Assembly (NCBI RefSeq): GCF_015140235.1
Contig: NZ_AP023321.1
Coordinates: 310,001-374,000 of the forward strand
DNA from: Solibaculum mannosilyticum
GTDB taxonomy: Bacteria > Bacillota > Clostridia > Oscillospirales > Acutalibacteraceae
Direction of reading: 5' to 3'
DNA length: 64,000 bases
This document shows positions 49,358 to 57,371 of this stretch, one piece after another (position 1 is the first letter of the stretch; each line of letters opens with the position of its first letter). The notes under the pieces were generated by a model. It did not search any database, was not told the DNA's origin, and saw nothing but the letters and a program-made list of their open reading frames with translations. A program made the translations under genes and the position numbers.

Positions 49358-51817
49358 TCATGCCGCATGGGCTCGGTCCAGTGCGGCCCGTTCTACAAAA
49401 AACGATTCTTGCTTATACTGTTCCTCTGCCAAAGTCACTGCAGCGCCTCCCAGAGAATCAAGATACTGGCGCCCATTTTTGGACTTTGAGATGTAGATAT
49501 AGATTGGGGCGCTGACATACCGCCCACTGGGATAGCATCCGCGATACTGATTTGACAGCACCGCAACTGCGTCGAGTTCTTCCGCTTTCTGCGTTGCCAG
49601 TGCCACTACCATTTCTTTTGCCGCCGTCTCTTCACTTTTCTTCAATCCAGAGGTATAAATGTGTTCCAGAAACAGCACCAGCTTCTCACTGTATGCGTGA
49701 CTGCCTGTGGGAACATCTTCTTTGGACAGATCAGCAAATTCAAAATTGAGCGTTGATGGCTGCTGGAAAGAGCCTTTCGTCAGCCGGAGACACGCCCGTG
49801 CTACTACGCTCTCGTCTTTGTAAACCAGAATGATTTTTTTGTTGCTATCGAATGCGGCCAAAAGGCAGTCCCTCTGGCTGCCCTGATAGCAGGATAAGCA
49901 GGTAAAGTGCGGAAGCTCGCCCATGCGGATTGTGTGGTAAAAATCATCCACCTCTTTCGCCATAAGGCCCAGTCTGGTCAAAGAGAGATTCTGTTTCCAG
50001 ACATCTTCCCGCGCCTCTTGAATTGGGTAATGGATTTCCTGCTTCAAATCACCAGCAAAGTATTTCAGTTTATAGAACTGGCCCATCAGCTCTGCCTGTA
50101 CAATACGCCGGAGCGCCTCGCAGTTTTTTTCACTTTCGTTCCTATACTGCAATTCGTTATACAGCGGGCGGACCATCGAGCTGCCGCCCCGGAGCAGGAA
50201 ATTCACAATCCCCGGCTGATACTCGCGGACGAACTCCTCGGAAAAGCCCATGTTTTCTTTCAGATAGGCCCAATTCTGATCGGTAACCAGTATTGAGCCG
50301 CACACCTGACTCCAGTTTGAAAAGCCTGTGATCTTGGAAGCGTTGCTGACCGCGAAAACCGCATCCGCCTCTGCCCGAAATTCCGGGATAAATGCCTGAA
50401 TCTCCGGATAGTGCTGCAGCATAAGCATTGCAGTCTGCCGCGTCAGTCCCCGGATGTGTCCGAAATCTTTCTCATACCAAGCTCCAAACGGCTTTTCCAG
50501 CAAGCATTGAGTTACCTGTTCCAGCGCCTCGTCTCCGATATTCTGGCTGACAAGATCCCGCTTTATCAGCTGCCGGATCGTGAGCATCCTCTGGTCCACG
50601 GAGAGCGGGGAGAGTTTGGCGTACAGTCTTACATATACTTCCTCTTGGTGCCACAACAGGCGCAGCTCCTCAAAGGTATATTGCTGGCCCTCTTCCAAAA
50701 GTTCAAAGTAGCTGGTTGTCCGTTCAATAGAATCACTGTCCTTTAAGTTCTTAACCGTCAGTGAATTGAGATTACAGCGTTCGCAGAAGCCACTCACAAA
50801 TAAAAGCGAATACCGCCCCAGCGAGAAAAATAGTTCGCTGTTCTGATTCACCAGATTCAAAAAATGCTTTTTCTTGTGCTCCACCGCATAGATAAGGAGC
50901 TGGACTTGAAAATACTCTACTTGTTCAAAATTGATGTGAAGGCAGCCAGCGTAAAGGGCATTGAGATAACTCAGCCTGCTTTGCAGGATTTTCTGCCGCC
51001 GCTCTTTGCTGATGGGCAACAGCTGACTCAGCCACCATTCGACATCATATTGTCCGGCCCGGTTTTCCAGCCAGAGCGTCCAGAATTCCGATAAATCTTC
51101 CGCATCATACTCGAAGGCTTCCATCAGCCGGCGGAATTTTTCTACATCCGGCATTTGTAGCCATTTGAGATTTTTCAGACTGTCCGCATCCAGAAACAAC
51201 TCCACTCCCCACACATAGTTCATCATCAGGATTTTCTGGAGGGGCAGATTCTGCTCCAACAGCTCTACAGCCTTCCGCTCATGGTCGTGCCAGTTGAATA
51301 GATAAGTGCCAAGAAACGGCAGACGCATCATTGAACGCTGATGTTCCGTCAGCGGAGAGATTTCCTGCCACTCCAGAACAGGGAAGGTATCCAGGTTGTC
51401 TGCGACGGCCTGCTCCTCTTCTTCATACCGCACCAGCGGCTGGTAGTGTTTCATGTACTCAAATTTCAGGGAAGGCTTGAGATCCAGCACCGCCGCCTCC
51501 AGCACCTGCTCCTTCGGATATTGGGACAAGTGCTCCTGATAGCTGCTTGCCGCATGGAGCATCGTCTGAATAACAGATACCGCTATTCCATGTGCGCACA
51601 GAGCCTGATATAATTCCGCAAATTCTGGAACTTGAATCAATTCCCTCTGGATTTGCGTGGCTTCTTCCTTGCGAATCTGCTCTTGCAGACCCATATCTTC
51701 GATTTTTTTACAGGTCTGATCCAGTATTTCTTCTGGAAATTCTCCAGTGAAACGCAGCTGCAGCCCATCGCGCCCCATTCGGGACAACAAAGATAAATGC
51801 TTTTCCGCATAGATCAT
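49358..51817 (-). CDS. Large unrecognised backbone protein (819 aa)
   Basis: A long, mostly helical protein without membrane segments. Helical-repeat-like stretches occupy residues 1-600 (KAVELLEQNLPLQKILMMNYVW, EFWTLWLENRAGQYDVEWWL); residues 640-800 look like a folded domain with Cys (HFTCLSCYQGSQRDC) and IILVYKDESVVARACLRL. ATG 51817 overlaps the stop of the 704-aa gene. The pair of long helical proteins is probably one functional unit. Not recognised; the C-terminal Cys region vaguely recalls PcfJ-type zinc regions. Confidence 0.75.
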   Translation of the reverse strand: MIYAEKHLSLLSRMGRDGLQLRFTGEFPEEILDQTCKKIEDMGLQEQIRKEEATQIQRELIQVPEFAELYQALCAHGIAVSVIQTMLHAASSYQEHLSQYPKEQVLEAAVLDLKPSLKFEYMKHYQPLVRYEEEEQAVADNLDTFPVLEWQEISPLTEHQRSMMRLPFLGTYLFNWHDHERKAVELLEQNLPLQKILMMNYVWGVELFLDADSLKNLKWLQMPDVEKFRRLMEAFEYDAEDLSEFWTLWLENRAGQYDVEWWLSQLLPISKERRQKILQSRLSYLNALYAGCLHINFEQVEYFQVQLLIYAVEHKKKHFLNLVNQNSELFFSLGRYSLLFVSGFCERCNLNSLTVKNLKDSDSIERTTSYFELLEEGQQYTFEELRLLWHQEEVYVRLYAKLSPLSVDQRMLTIRQLIKRDLVSQNIGDEALEQVTQCLLEKPFGAWYEKDFGHIRGLTRQTAMLMLQHYPEIQAFIPEFRAEADAVFAVSNASKITGFSNWSQVCGSILVTDQNWAYLKENMGFSEEFVREYQPGIVNFLLRGGSSMVRPLYNELQYRNESEKNCEALRRIVQAELMGQFYKLKYFAGDLKQEIHYPIQEAREDVWKQNLSLTRLGLMAKEVDDFYHTIRMGELPHFTCLSCYQGSQRDCLLAAFDSNKKIILVYKDESVVARACLRLTKGSFQQPSTLNFEFADLSKEDVPTGSHAYSEKLVLFLEHIYTSGLKKSEETAAKEMVVALATQKAEELDAVAVLSNQYRGCYPSGRYVSAPIYIYISKSKNGRQYLDSLGGAAVTLAEEQYKQESFFVERAALDRAHAA

Positions 51818-53928
51818 GCCGCAAGACCTCCCATCATTGTTCTTGCCATATTCAAAATTTTCTGTTCGTCTCCTGGATTGTATCGTGCCAAATCACCGCA
51901 CAACTTGAAAAATTGTTCTAATTCGTCCGCTGCAAATGCCGCCGCGCAGCCCGCAGGCTGTTCCCGCAGCTTTTCGTACACCATATCCAGGGCTTCTTTC
52001 ACATCCCTATCGTAATAGAAACTTTTTGTAAACTCTTTTAGAGAAGACATCGTACCGTCATAGGTCTGCTCCAACCGTTCGCATTTCTTCTGGTGCTCCT
52101 GCTCCCGGCGAAGGCGTTCCTCCCGTTCCGCTTTTTCAGCGTCGGCTTTTTGATCGGCTTCCAGCTCTTCCTTACTGTAGAATTTTTCCTTTAGATGGTC
52201 CGCACGGCCACCTGTGTACTTCCCGCTGGATAAAAGGCTTCGCAAAACGGACGCAAGCAGCCGCCTGTCGTATAGCCGCTGCACATCCGAATCTTGTAAA
52301 GCGCACCAGATAAACTCTTGATAGCATTTCGGCTCCATTTGGAAAAAAGAAGCCTCGATCCATTCAAAGAGCTGCCGATGCTGCTCTTCTGTCAGGAAAG
52401 AGCGTTTGATAAAAAACTCATAGTCTCTGCTGCTGTACCGATTACCCCTTACAAAAAGTTCATGAAAGAAAAACCGCTCCCCAAAAAACTTCTGGAGCTG
52501 CACTGGAGTGTATTTCTGCAGCAGACGCCGGACAAAACGGAAGCCCTGCCAGCTGGAGATATTCATGGCATATCCCAAGAGCAGTTTCATCGACTGCGCA
52601 GAGGGGCCGTCTTCCTGATGCTGTTCAAAAAACTGCCACAGCCGGATTTCTTTTCTCTCTACCAGCAGAGCAAAAGCTCTATCGGAGGAACGGTGCCATT
52701 CCTGGAAGCCATCACAGTAATCAGCGCCCGTTAATTCCCGGTATCTTGCCAGCCATTGAATAATTGGCGTTTTTCCACAAGAGCAGAGCATCTGATCTGT
52801 AAACAGTTCCCAGTAATCGCCTTGCGGCACTTCTTTTGCCAGAATATCGTACTGGGGGTCAAAGGCGTCAAAGCGATACGGGAATTCCTTTTTGACGGTT
52901 TTCAGCATCCAGATCATTGTCTGTGGTGCGGATGGTATGAGTTCTTTTTTAATCGCCTCCCAGAGATTTGGATACCCATTGTACTGGACAGCAAACCTTT
53001 CATAGCGGCCAAACAACCATCCAACATAGGCATAGAGCCCTTCCGACAGTCCATCCGGTTGGTTTAAGAGCATTTGGCAGCACGCCGATGCGATTTTTTC
53101 TGCGGTGGTCCCGTTCCAGGAGATCCTGTCCGGGATTCTGTCTGCCCACACACAAAGGGAATTGGTCAGTATAATTTCCTCACCGCTGTAGCCGGCATCT
53201 GTCAGGATTGAAAACTCCCGGCTGTCCGGTTTCATGTTCATTCTGAAAAACTTCGTCAGTGTTCGCAAAACAAGATCTGACTTTCCGCGATACGACTTGA
53301 TATACGGAGCATAATGCTGGACCAGCCATTCCAGCACGCCGCAGTTTTCCGGCAGGGAAAGCGTGCGTTCTTTCCCCAGCAATCGGAGAAGCTGGCTGTG
53401 CATAGTGCGGTACCCTTCCTCCTGGTCATCGAACAGAGACAGGACAAACAAGGCATCCTCGGTCTTGGCATATTCTGTGGCAGCCAGTTCATCCAGCAGG
53501 GCGTGTCGGCGGGGCATATCTGTTTCCAACAGATAAAGAGCCCCTTGCAGGTACACATCTCCATTGGAAGTCCGCCGGATCATCTGGAGAAAACTGCCGC
53601 GCTGATTTCCAACAAACATATTGTCTAACTGAAGCGCACGGGTTTTCCCCAGTGCCAGCGCCAACGCACGAATAATGCGGACATCTTTTCCCAGCTTCTC
53701 TTCAAACCGTTCCAGGACCTCGCCGGGGTAACGGAGGTTATAGGCTTCAAAATAATTCTGTCCTTCTGCCTTTTGTTGCCAGATTTGCGTGTCCACAATA
53801 TTTCGATAGATCTCCCAGGCTTTTTCTTCTTGAGAGGTGTGTACGACAAGATCTACAAACGCATAGTACAGTTCAAGATCAATGACCTGTTGATATACCT
53901 TGTAGGCTGGCAGAAATTCGTTATTCAT
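51814..53928 (-). CDS. Large unrecognised backbone protein (704 aa)
   Basis: Helical protein, 704 aa, with HEAT/ARM-like alternation (ALALALGKTRALQLDN, GALYLLETDMPRRHALLDEL) and a charged coiled coil near 595-640 (KSKEELEADQKADAEK-like, AEREERLRREQEHQKKCERLEQ). No membrane segment or catalytic motif seen. ATG 53928 (MNNEFLPAYK) is preferred to 54018 because GAGGGAG precedes it. Four-base overlap with the following 819-aa gene indicates coupling. Confidence 0.75.
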   Translation of the reverse strand: MNNEFLPAYKVYQQVIDLELYYAFVDLVVHTSQEEKAWEIYRNIVDTQIWQQKAEGQNYFEAYNLRYPGEVLERFEEKLGKDVRIIRALALALGKTRALQLDNMFVGNQRGSFLQMIRRTSNGDVYLQGALYLLETDMPRRHALLDELAATEYAKTEDALFVLSLFDDQEEGYRTMHSQLLRLLGKERTLSLPENCGVLEWLVQHYAPYIKSYRGKSDLVLRTLTKFFRMNMKPDSREFSILTDAGYSGEEIILTNSLCVWADRIPDRISWNGTTAEKIASACCQMLLNQPDGLSEGLYAYVGWLFGRYERFAVQYNGYPNLWEAIKKELIPSAPQTMIWMLKTVKKEFPYRFDAFDPQYDILAKEVPQGDYWELFTDQMLCSCGKTPIIQWLARYRELTGADYCDGFQEWHRSSDRAFALLVERKEIRLWQFFEQHQEDGPSAQSMKLLLGYAMNISSWQGFRFVRRLLQKYTPVQLQKFFGERFFFHELFVRGNRYSSRDYEFFIKRSFLTEEQHRQLFEWIEASFFQMEPKCYQEFIWCALQDSDVQRLYDRRLLASVLRSLLSSGKYTGGRADHLKEKFYSKEELEADQKADAEKAEREERLRREQEHQKKCERLEQTYDGTMSSLKEFTKSFYYDRDVKEALDMVYEKLREQPAGCAAAFAADELEQFFKLCGDLARYNPGDEQKILNMARTMMGGLAA

Positions 53929-53941
53929 CTTCGCTCCCTCC

Positions 53942-54172
53942 TCACTTTGATTCGCTCCATCTGCCTCCAGTAGAGTAATTCCACTCAATCGTTCCATCTT
54001 CATAACGGATAAGACCATGAGCCGTCAGAGTCCATCCATCAGAAGTTCGCCGCATCTGTGCGGTGGTATCGTTTAATAGGGGCCTTTTTTCCACAGACAG
54101 GCATAGATAACTCCTGTCATTTCGGTTTTGATAAACCTGCCCCACCTGCGGAACAAAGTAACTGCCTTTCAT
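53942..54172 (-). CDS. Small unrecognised backbone protein
   Basis: A 76-aa beta-rich protein (VGQVYQNRNDRSYLCLSVE, GWTLTAHGLIRYEDGTIEWNYSTGG), unrecognised. ATG 54172 follows AAAGGAG. Lies 13 bases before the 704-aa gene in the same operon. Confidence 0.7.
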   Translation of the reverse strand: MKGSYFVPQVGQVYQNRNDRSYLCLSVEKRPLLNDTTAQMRRTSDGWTLTAHGLIRYEDGTIEWNYSTGGRWSESK

Positions 54173-54255
54173 GCTGAAACATCTCCTTTGCCGATAAAGA
54201 AGGGGAGGACCGCACCCGCAGCCCTCTCCCTTGTTATTTTTTGACCTGTTTTCTT

Positions 54256-56277
54256 TTAAGCCACACCAGCCATATTGAAAAACTCATTCGGCGTCAGCAC
54301 CCGAATGCCCAACTCCTGTGCCTTGGACAGTTTGCTGCCGGCCTTCTCACCGCAGACCAGATAATCGGTCTTGCGGCTCACCGAACTGCCGGCCACAGCG
54401 CCCAGAGAGGCGATCAGGCTGTTCATCTCATCGCGGGTATAGGGCTCTACTTTGCCTGTCACCACAATGTTCTTCCCGGCAAATGGAGTGTCCTGGCCGA
54501 CTGCCTGATTGTTGGCCGCGGCCGGCTTCTGGATGTTCATCATCATCTGTAATTCCTCCCAAATACAAAAATTTTCTTCATTGCAGAACCATTCATGGAT
54601 ATTGTTGTGCAGCGTCTCTCCAAAATCCGGGAGCTGGCGGAAGTCATAGCCCGTATAAACCGCGTCCCGAAATTCTTCAAGACTGCCATGGAACTCCCGG
54701 CAGAGAACACCGCTGGCTGTGTTGCCGATCATGGGAATGTCCATGGCAATCACATACCGTTCAAAGGTGGTGTTGCGGCTCTGCTGGACAGCATCCCACA
54801 GGCGCTGCCAGGACTTTACGCCAAAGCCCTCCATGCGGATAATTTCATCCCGGTGCTGATCCAGCCGGTATAGATCCAGATAGCTGTGAATCCATCCACG
54901 GCCAATCAGTTTTTCCAGCGTCGCCTCGGACAGCCCCTCAATGTTCATCGCCTTCTTGCTGACAAAATGGACAAACTTTTTGAGTTTCCGTGTCTCGCAG
55001 GTGGCATTGTCGCAGAACAGAGTCTTGATGATCCGCTCCTTGCCGTTTTCATCCCGCCCTTTGGTTTCATGAACGCGGGTAGGCTGACCGCAGCAGGGGC
55101 ACTGGTGCGGGAACGCCGCTTCCAGATTGAAACCGCCCCTGTCCATGTTTTCCTCCACATGCGGAATGATCATATTCCGCTTGCTGACCAGTATGCGGTT
55201 GCCCGGCATCAGCTCCAGGTCCTCAATGAAGGACAGATTGTGCAGGCTGGCCCGTGTCACTTCGCATCCTTCGATTTCTACTGGAGCAAAGATGGCTACA
55301 GGCGCAATCTCACCAGTCCGTCCCGGCGTCCACTCGATGGAACGAAGTGTTGTCTTAAACAGCTCGTCCTCAAATTTGAACGCCAGACCGTCCTTATAGT
55401 GATGTCCTGTGCGCCCGCATCTTTTGGAAAAGGCAATATCATTGTAGGTTACAACGATGCCATCGATGGGAATATCGCTGTCTTTTGCATACTGCTGCAG
55501 CTGCTTGATGCCGTCCTCGGTCTCCGCCTGCGTCAATGGCCGCTTCGTCACCAGATACTTGCACGGAGTAAAGCCCAGCGGCCGAATTTCTTTGAGGCGT
55601 TCCGACTTGCGGGGCAGGTCATCAAAACCCTCCAGAACATTGAAGGGCATGAAGGTCACACACCGTTCCATGCACTCGCCGGCATCCCGCAGGCGCACCG
55701 AGCCAGCCGCCAGATTACGGCCATTCTTGTAGGTTTCACCATTCTCATCCACTATCGAAGTGTTCAGACGCTCGAAATCACGGGGACGGATAAACGCCTC
55801 ACCGGTGACTACCAGACGCCCCGGGTACTGAATATGGGCTGGAATCCCACTGATTGCTCTGGCGTTGTGAGTGACGATCTCACCCTCATCACCATCGCCC
55901 CGTGTGGCCGCTTCCACCAGTTCGCCGTTCTCATAGGTCAGTTTGATGGTAAGGCCGTCCAACTTGAGCATGATCATCACCTGATGCTCGCCCATAAACC
56001 GGCACAAATCCACGCTGCTTTTTACTTTATCCAGAGAAAGAAGCGGGATTTTATGGGCGGTTTTCTCTAACTTGCCTACCACGGGATAGCCCACGGTGAC
56101 AGTGGGAGAGTTCGACATCTGGATGCCCGTCTCCTGTTCCAGTTTGTGAAGTTCGTCAAAGAGCCGGTCATAGACCTCATCGCTGACGCTGGGATTGTTG
56201 TAGTTATAGTATTCGTTGCGGTAGCGGTTGAGCCGGTCGGTCAGCTCCCGCTGCTTTCTCAAAGTATTCTGTTCCAT
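54256..56277 (-). CDS. ligA: NAD-dependent DNA ligase
   Basis: LigA-type ligase, 673 aa, full length. Order: NAD-binding Ia domain (YYNYNNPSVSDEVYDRLFDEL, about 22-43), adenylation domain with catalytic Lys about 105 in KLDG and TRGDGDEGE, OB fold, zinc finger about 390-440 (CPCCGQPT ... CDNATCETRK), helix-hairpin-helix region, BRCT domain about 590-673 (FAGKNIVVTGKVEPYTRDEM). Odd: the Glu two residues before the catalytic Lys, which contacts adenine in E. coli LigA, is Met here (IMLKLDG). Seals nicks; here probably for element replication. Overlaps the previous stop (TGATG). Confidence 0.93.
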   Translation of the reverse strand: MEQNTLRKQRELTDRLNRYRNEYYNYNNPSVSDEVYDRLFDELHKLEQETGIQMSNSPTVTVGYPVVGKLEKTAHKIPLLSLDKVKSSVDLCRFMGEHQVMIMLKLDGLTIKLTYENGELVEAATRGDGDEGEIVTHNARAISGIPAHIQYPGRLVVTGEAFIRPRDFERLNTSIVDENGETYKNGRNLAAGSVRLRDAGECMERCVTFMPFNVLEGFDDLPRKSERLKEIRPLGFTPCKYLVTKRPLTQAETEDGIKQLQQYAKDSDIPIDGIVVTYNDIAFSKRCGRTGHHYKDGLAFKFEDELFKTTLRSIEWTPGRTGEIAPVAIFAPVEIEGCEVTRASLHNLSFIEDLELMPGNRILVSKRNMIIPHVEENMDRGGFNLEAAFPHQCPCCGQPTRVHETKGRDENGKERIIKTLFCDNATCETRKLKKFVHFVSKKAMNIEGLSEATLEKLIGRGWIHSYLDLYRLDQHRDEIIRMEGFGVKSWQRLWDAVQQSRNTTFERYVIAMDIPMIGNTASGVLCREFHGSLEEFRDAVYTGYDFRQLPDFGETLHNNIHEWFCNEENFCIWEELQMMMNIQKPAAANNQAVGQDTPFAGKNIVVTGKVEPYTRDEMNSLIASLGAVAGSSVSRKTDYLVCGEKAGSKLSKAQELGIRVLTPNEFFNMAGVA

Positions 56278-56597
56278 CAGGCCGCCTCCTCATCCAAAAC
56301 GCGGAACGCCATAATCAGCGTTTCCGCCGTCTTTGTTTGATTCATATATGAACTGCACACACCGTCCTCAAATGACCAGGTGCTGGCTGCACCCCACCAC
56401 ATTATGGAGCCCCGCCCATCGTTTGCCGCATTGATGCGCGGATCGGGCGGATTGAGGATTTTGGTGTAAACACCCTGGGTATTGACCCATGTGACCTCCC
56501 GCAGTTGGCCGATGCATCCGGGCCGGCAGTGGCCGGTGACCTCCAGGCGTGTGCCCGGCCGCAGCCTGCGTTTGAGCTGATTCAAATTTTTAATCAT
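56277..56597 (-). CDS. Small unrecognised backbone protein
   Basis: A 106-aa protein, beta-rich, with LRPGTRLEVTGHCRPGCIGQLREV at the N-terminus suggesting an SH3-like or KOW-like barrel. Unrecognised. Start 56597 forms an ATGA overlap with the upstream gene and its stop overlaps the ligase start, so the three are translationally linked. Confidence 0.72.
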   Translation of the reverse strand: MIKNLNQLKRRLRPGTRLEVTGHCRPGCIGQLREVTWVNTQGVYTKILNPPDPRINAANDGRGSIMWWGAASTWSFEDGVCSSYMNQTKTAETLIMAFRVLDEEAA

Positions 56598-56815
56598 GCT
56601 GCACCTTCTTCCTTCTTCCGTGGATGGGCGGCATAGCGCCCAAAGTTTAATTCCCTGATCATGTCCTGAATGGCGTCGTCATCCTCCCACGCAGTGGAGA
56701 GGGTGGCCCGCTCCGGCCCTTCGCCCGCATGGATGCTCACGGTCCCACCGTAAATCTGCATCAACACATCAGGCCGCTGGGCGCAGACGATTGCTAAATT
56801 TCCAATCTGTTTCAT
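56594..56815 (-). CDS. Small unrecognised backbone protein
   Basis: A 73-aa protein (MKQIGNLAIVCAQRPDVLMQIYGG ... HPRKKEEGAA), unrecognised; two beta-like strands then a helix and a basic tail. ATG 56815 follows AGAAGGAG. Member of the chain leading to ligA. Confidence 0.7.
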   Translation of the reverse strand: MKQIGNLAIVCAQRPDVLMQIYGGTVSIHAGEGPERATLSTAWEDDDAIQDMIRELNFGRYAAHPRKKEEGAA

Positions 56816-56827
56816 TTTCTTCTCCTT

Positions 56828-57310
56828 CTATCTGATATTCAGCCAGACCACAATGGGCCGGTCAAAGTCCGCAGTCACATAATTCTTTCGCATATGGATA
56901 GGGCGGTAACGCCCATCCAGTTCGCACTCCACGCTCTGCTCAATACGGCCTTCGCTCTGGGCCAGATGCTCCCGGAATGCGCGCAGGGTCTGCAGGCGCA
57001 CCGCCGGCGGGTCGTTCTCCCTGCATCGCAGGTCCGCACAGTACACATAACTGCGCGGATTTTCTTTGAGCATAAAGCCGTAGGTCATATACAGGCGGCA
57101 CTTGCGTTCCCGCTCCCGCTCGATATGCTTCACATAGTCTACGGCGCTCTTGATGCCCTGTGTCAGATAAAGATACCCCATCTGATAACGCTGCTCATCC
57201 GACAGGGGGAGTTCCGTCTTTTCCTGCCCCGGCAGTCCTTTATAGATGTGGAAGCTCTCCGGTGCATAGCGGTAACCGTGGATGTGGTACTCAAAAGATG
57301 TTTTTCTCAT
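56828..57310 (-). CDS. Unrecognised backbone protein
   Basis: A 160-aa soluble basic protein. ATG 57310 (MRKTSFEYHIHGYRY) has AAGGAGG upstream; the frame to 57361 is read-through over a hairpin. Helical centre with IKSAVDYVKHIERERERKCRLYM and a C-terminus RKNYVTADFDRPIVVWLNIR. Not recognised. Confidence 0.72.
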   Translation of the reverse strand: MRKTSFEYHIHGYRYAPESFHIYKGLPGQEKTELPLSDEQRYQMGYLYLTQGIKSAVDYVKHIERERERKCRLYMTYGFMLKENPRSYVYCADLRCRENDPPAVRLQTLRAFREHLAQSEGRIEQSVECELDGRYRPIHMRKNYVTADFDRPIVVWLNIR

Positions 57311-57330
57311 AAAGCCTCCTTGCAACAGTT

Positions 57331-57360
57331 GGCCGGACGCCCTCAAAGGACGCCCGGCCA
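57331..57360 (-). terminator. GC-rich hairpin after the PcfJ-like gene
   Basis: GGCCGGACGCC pairs imperfectly with GGACGCCCGGCC. It stands between the PcfJ-like stop and the next ribosome site; no T tract, so it may pause or process the message rather than terminate. Confidence 0.45.
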
Positions 57361-57371
57361 TTGCACCTGTA

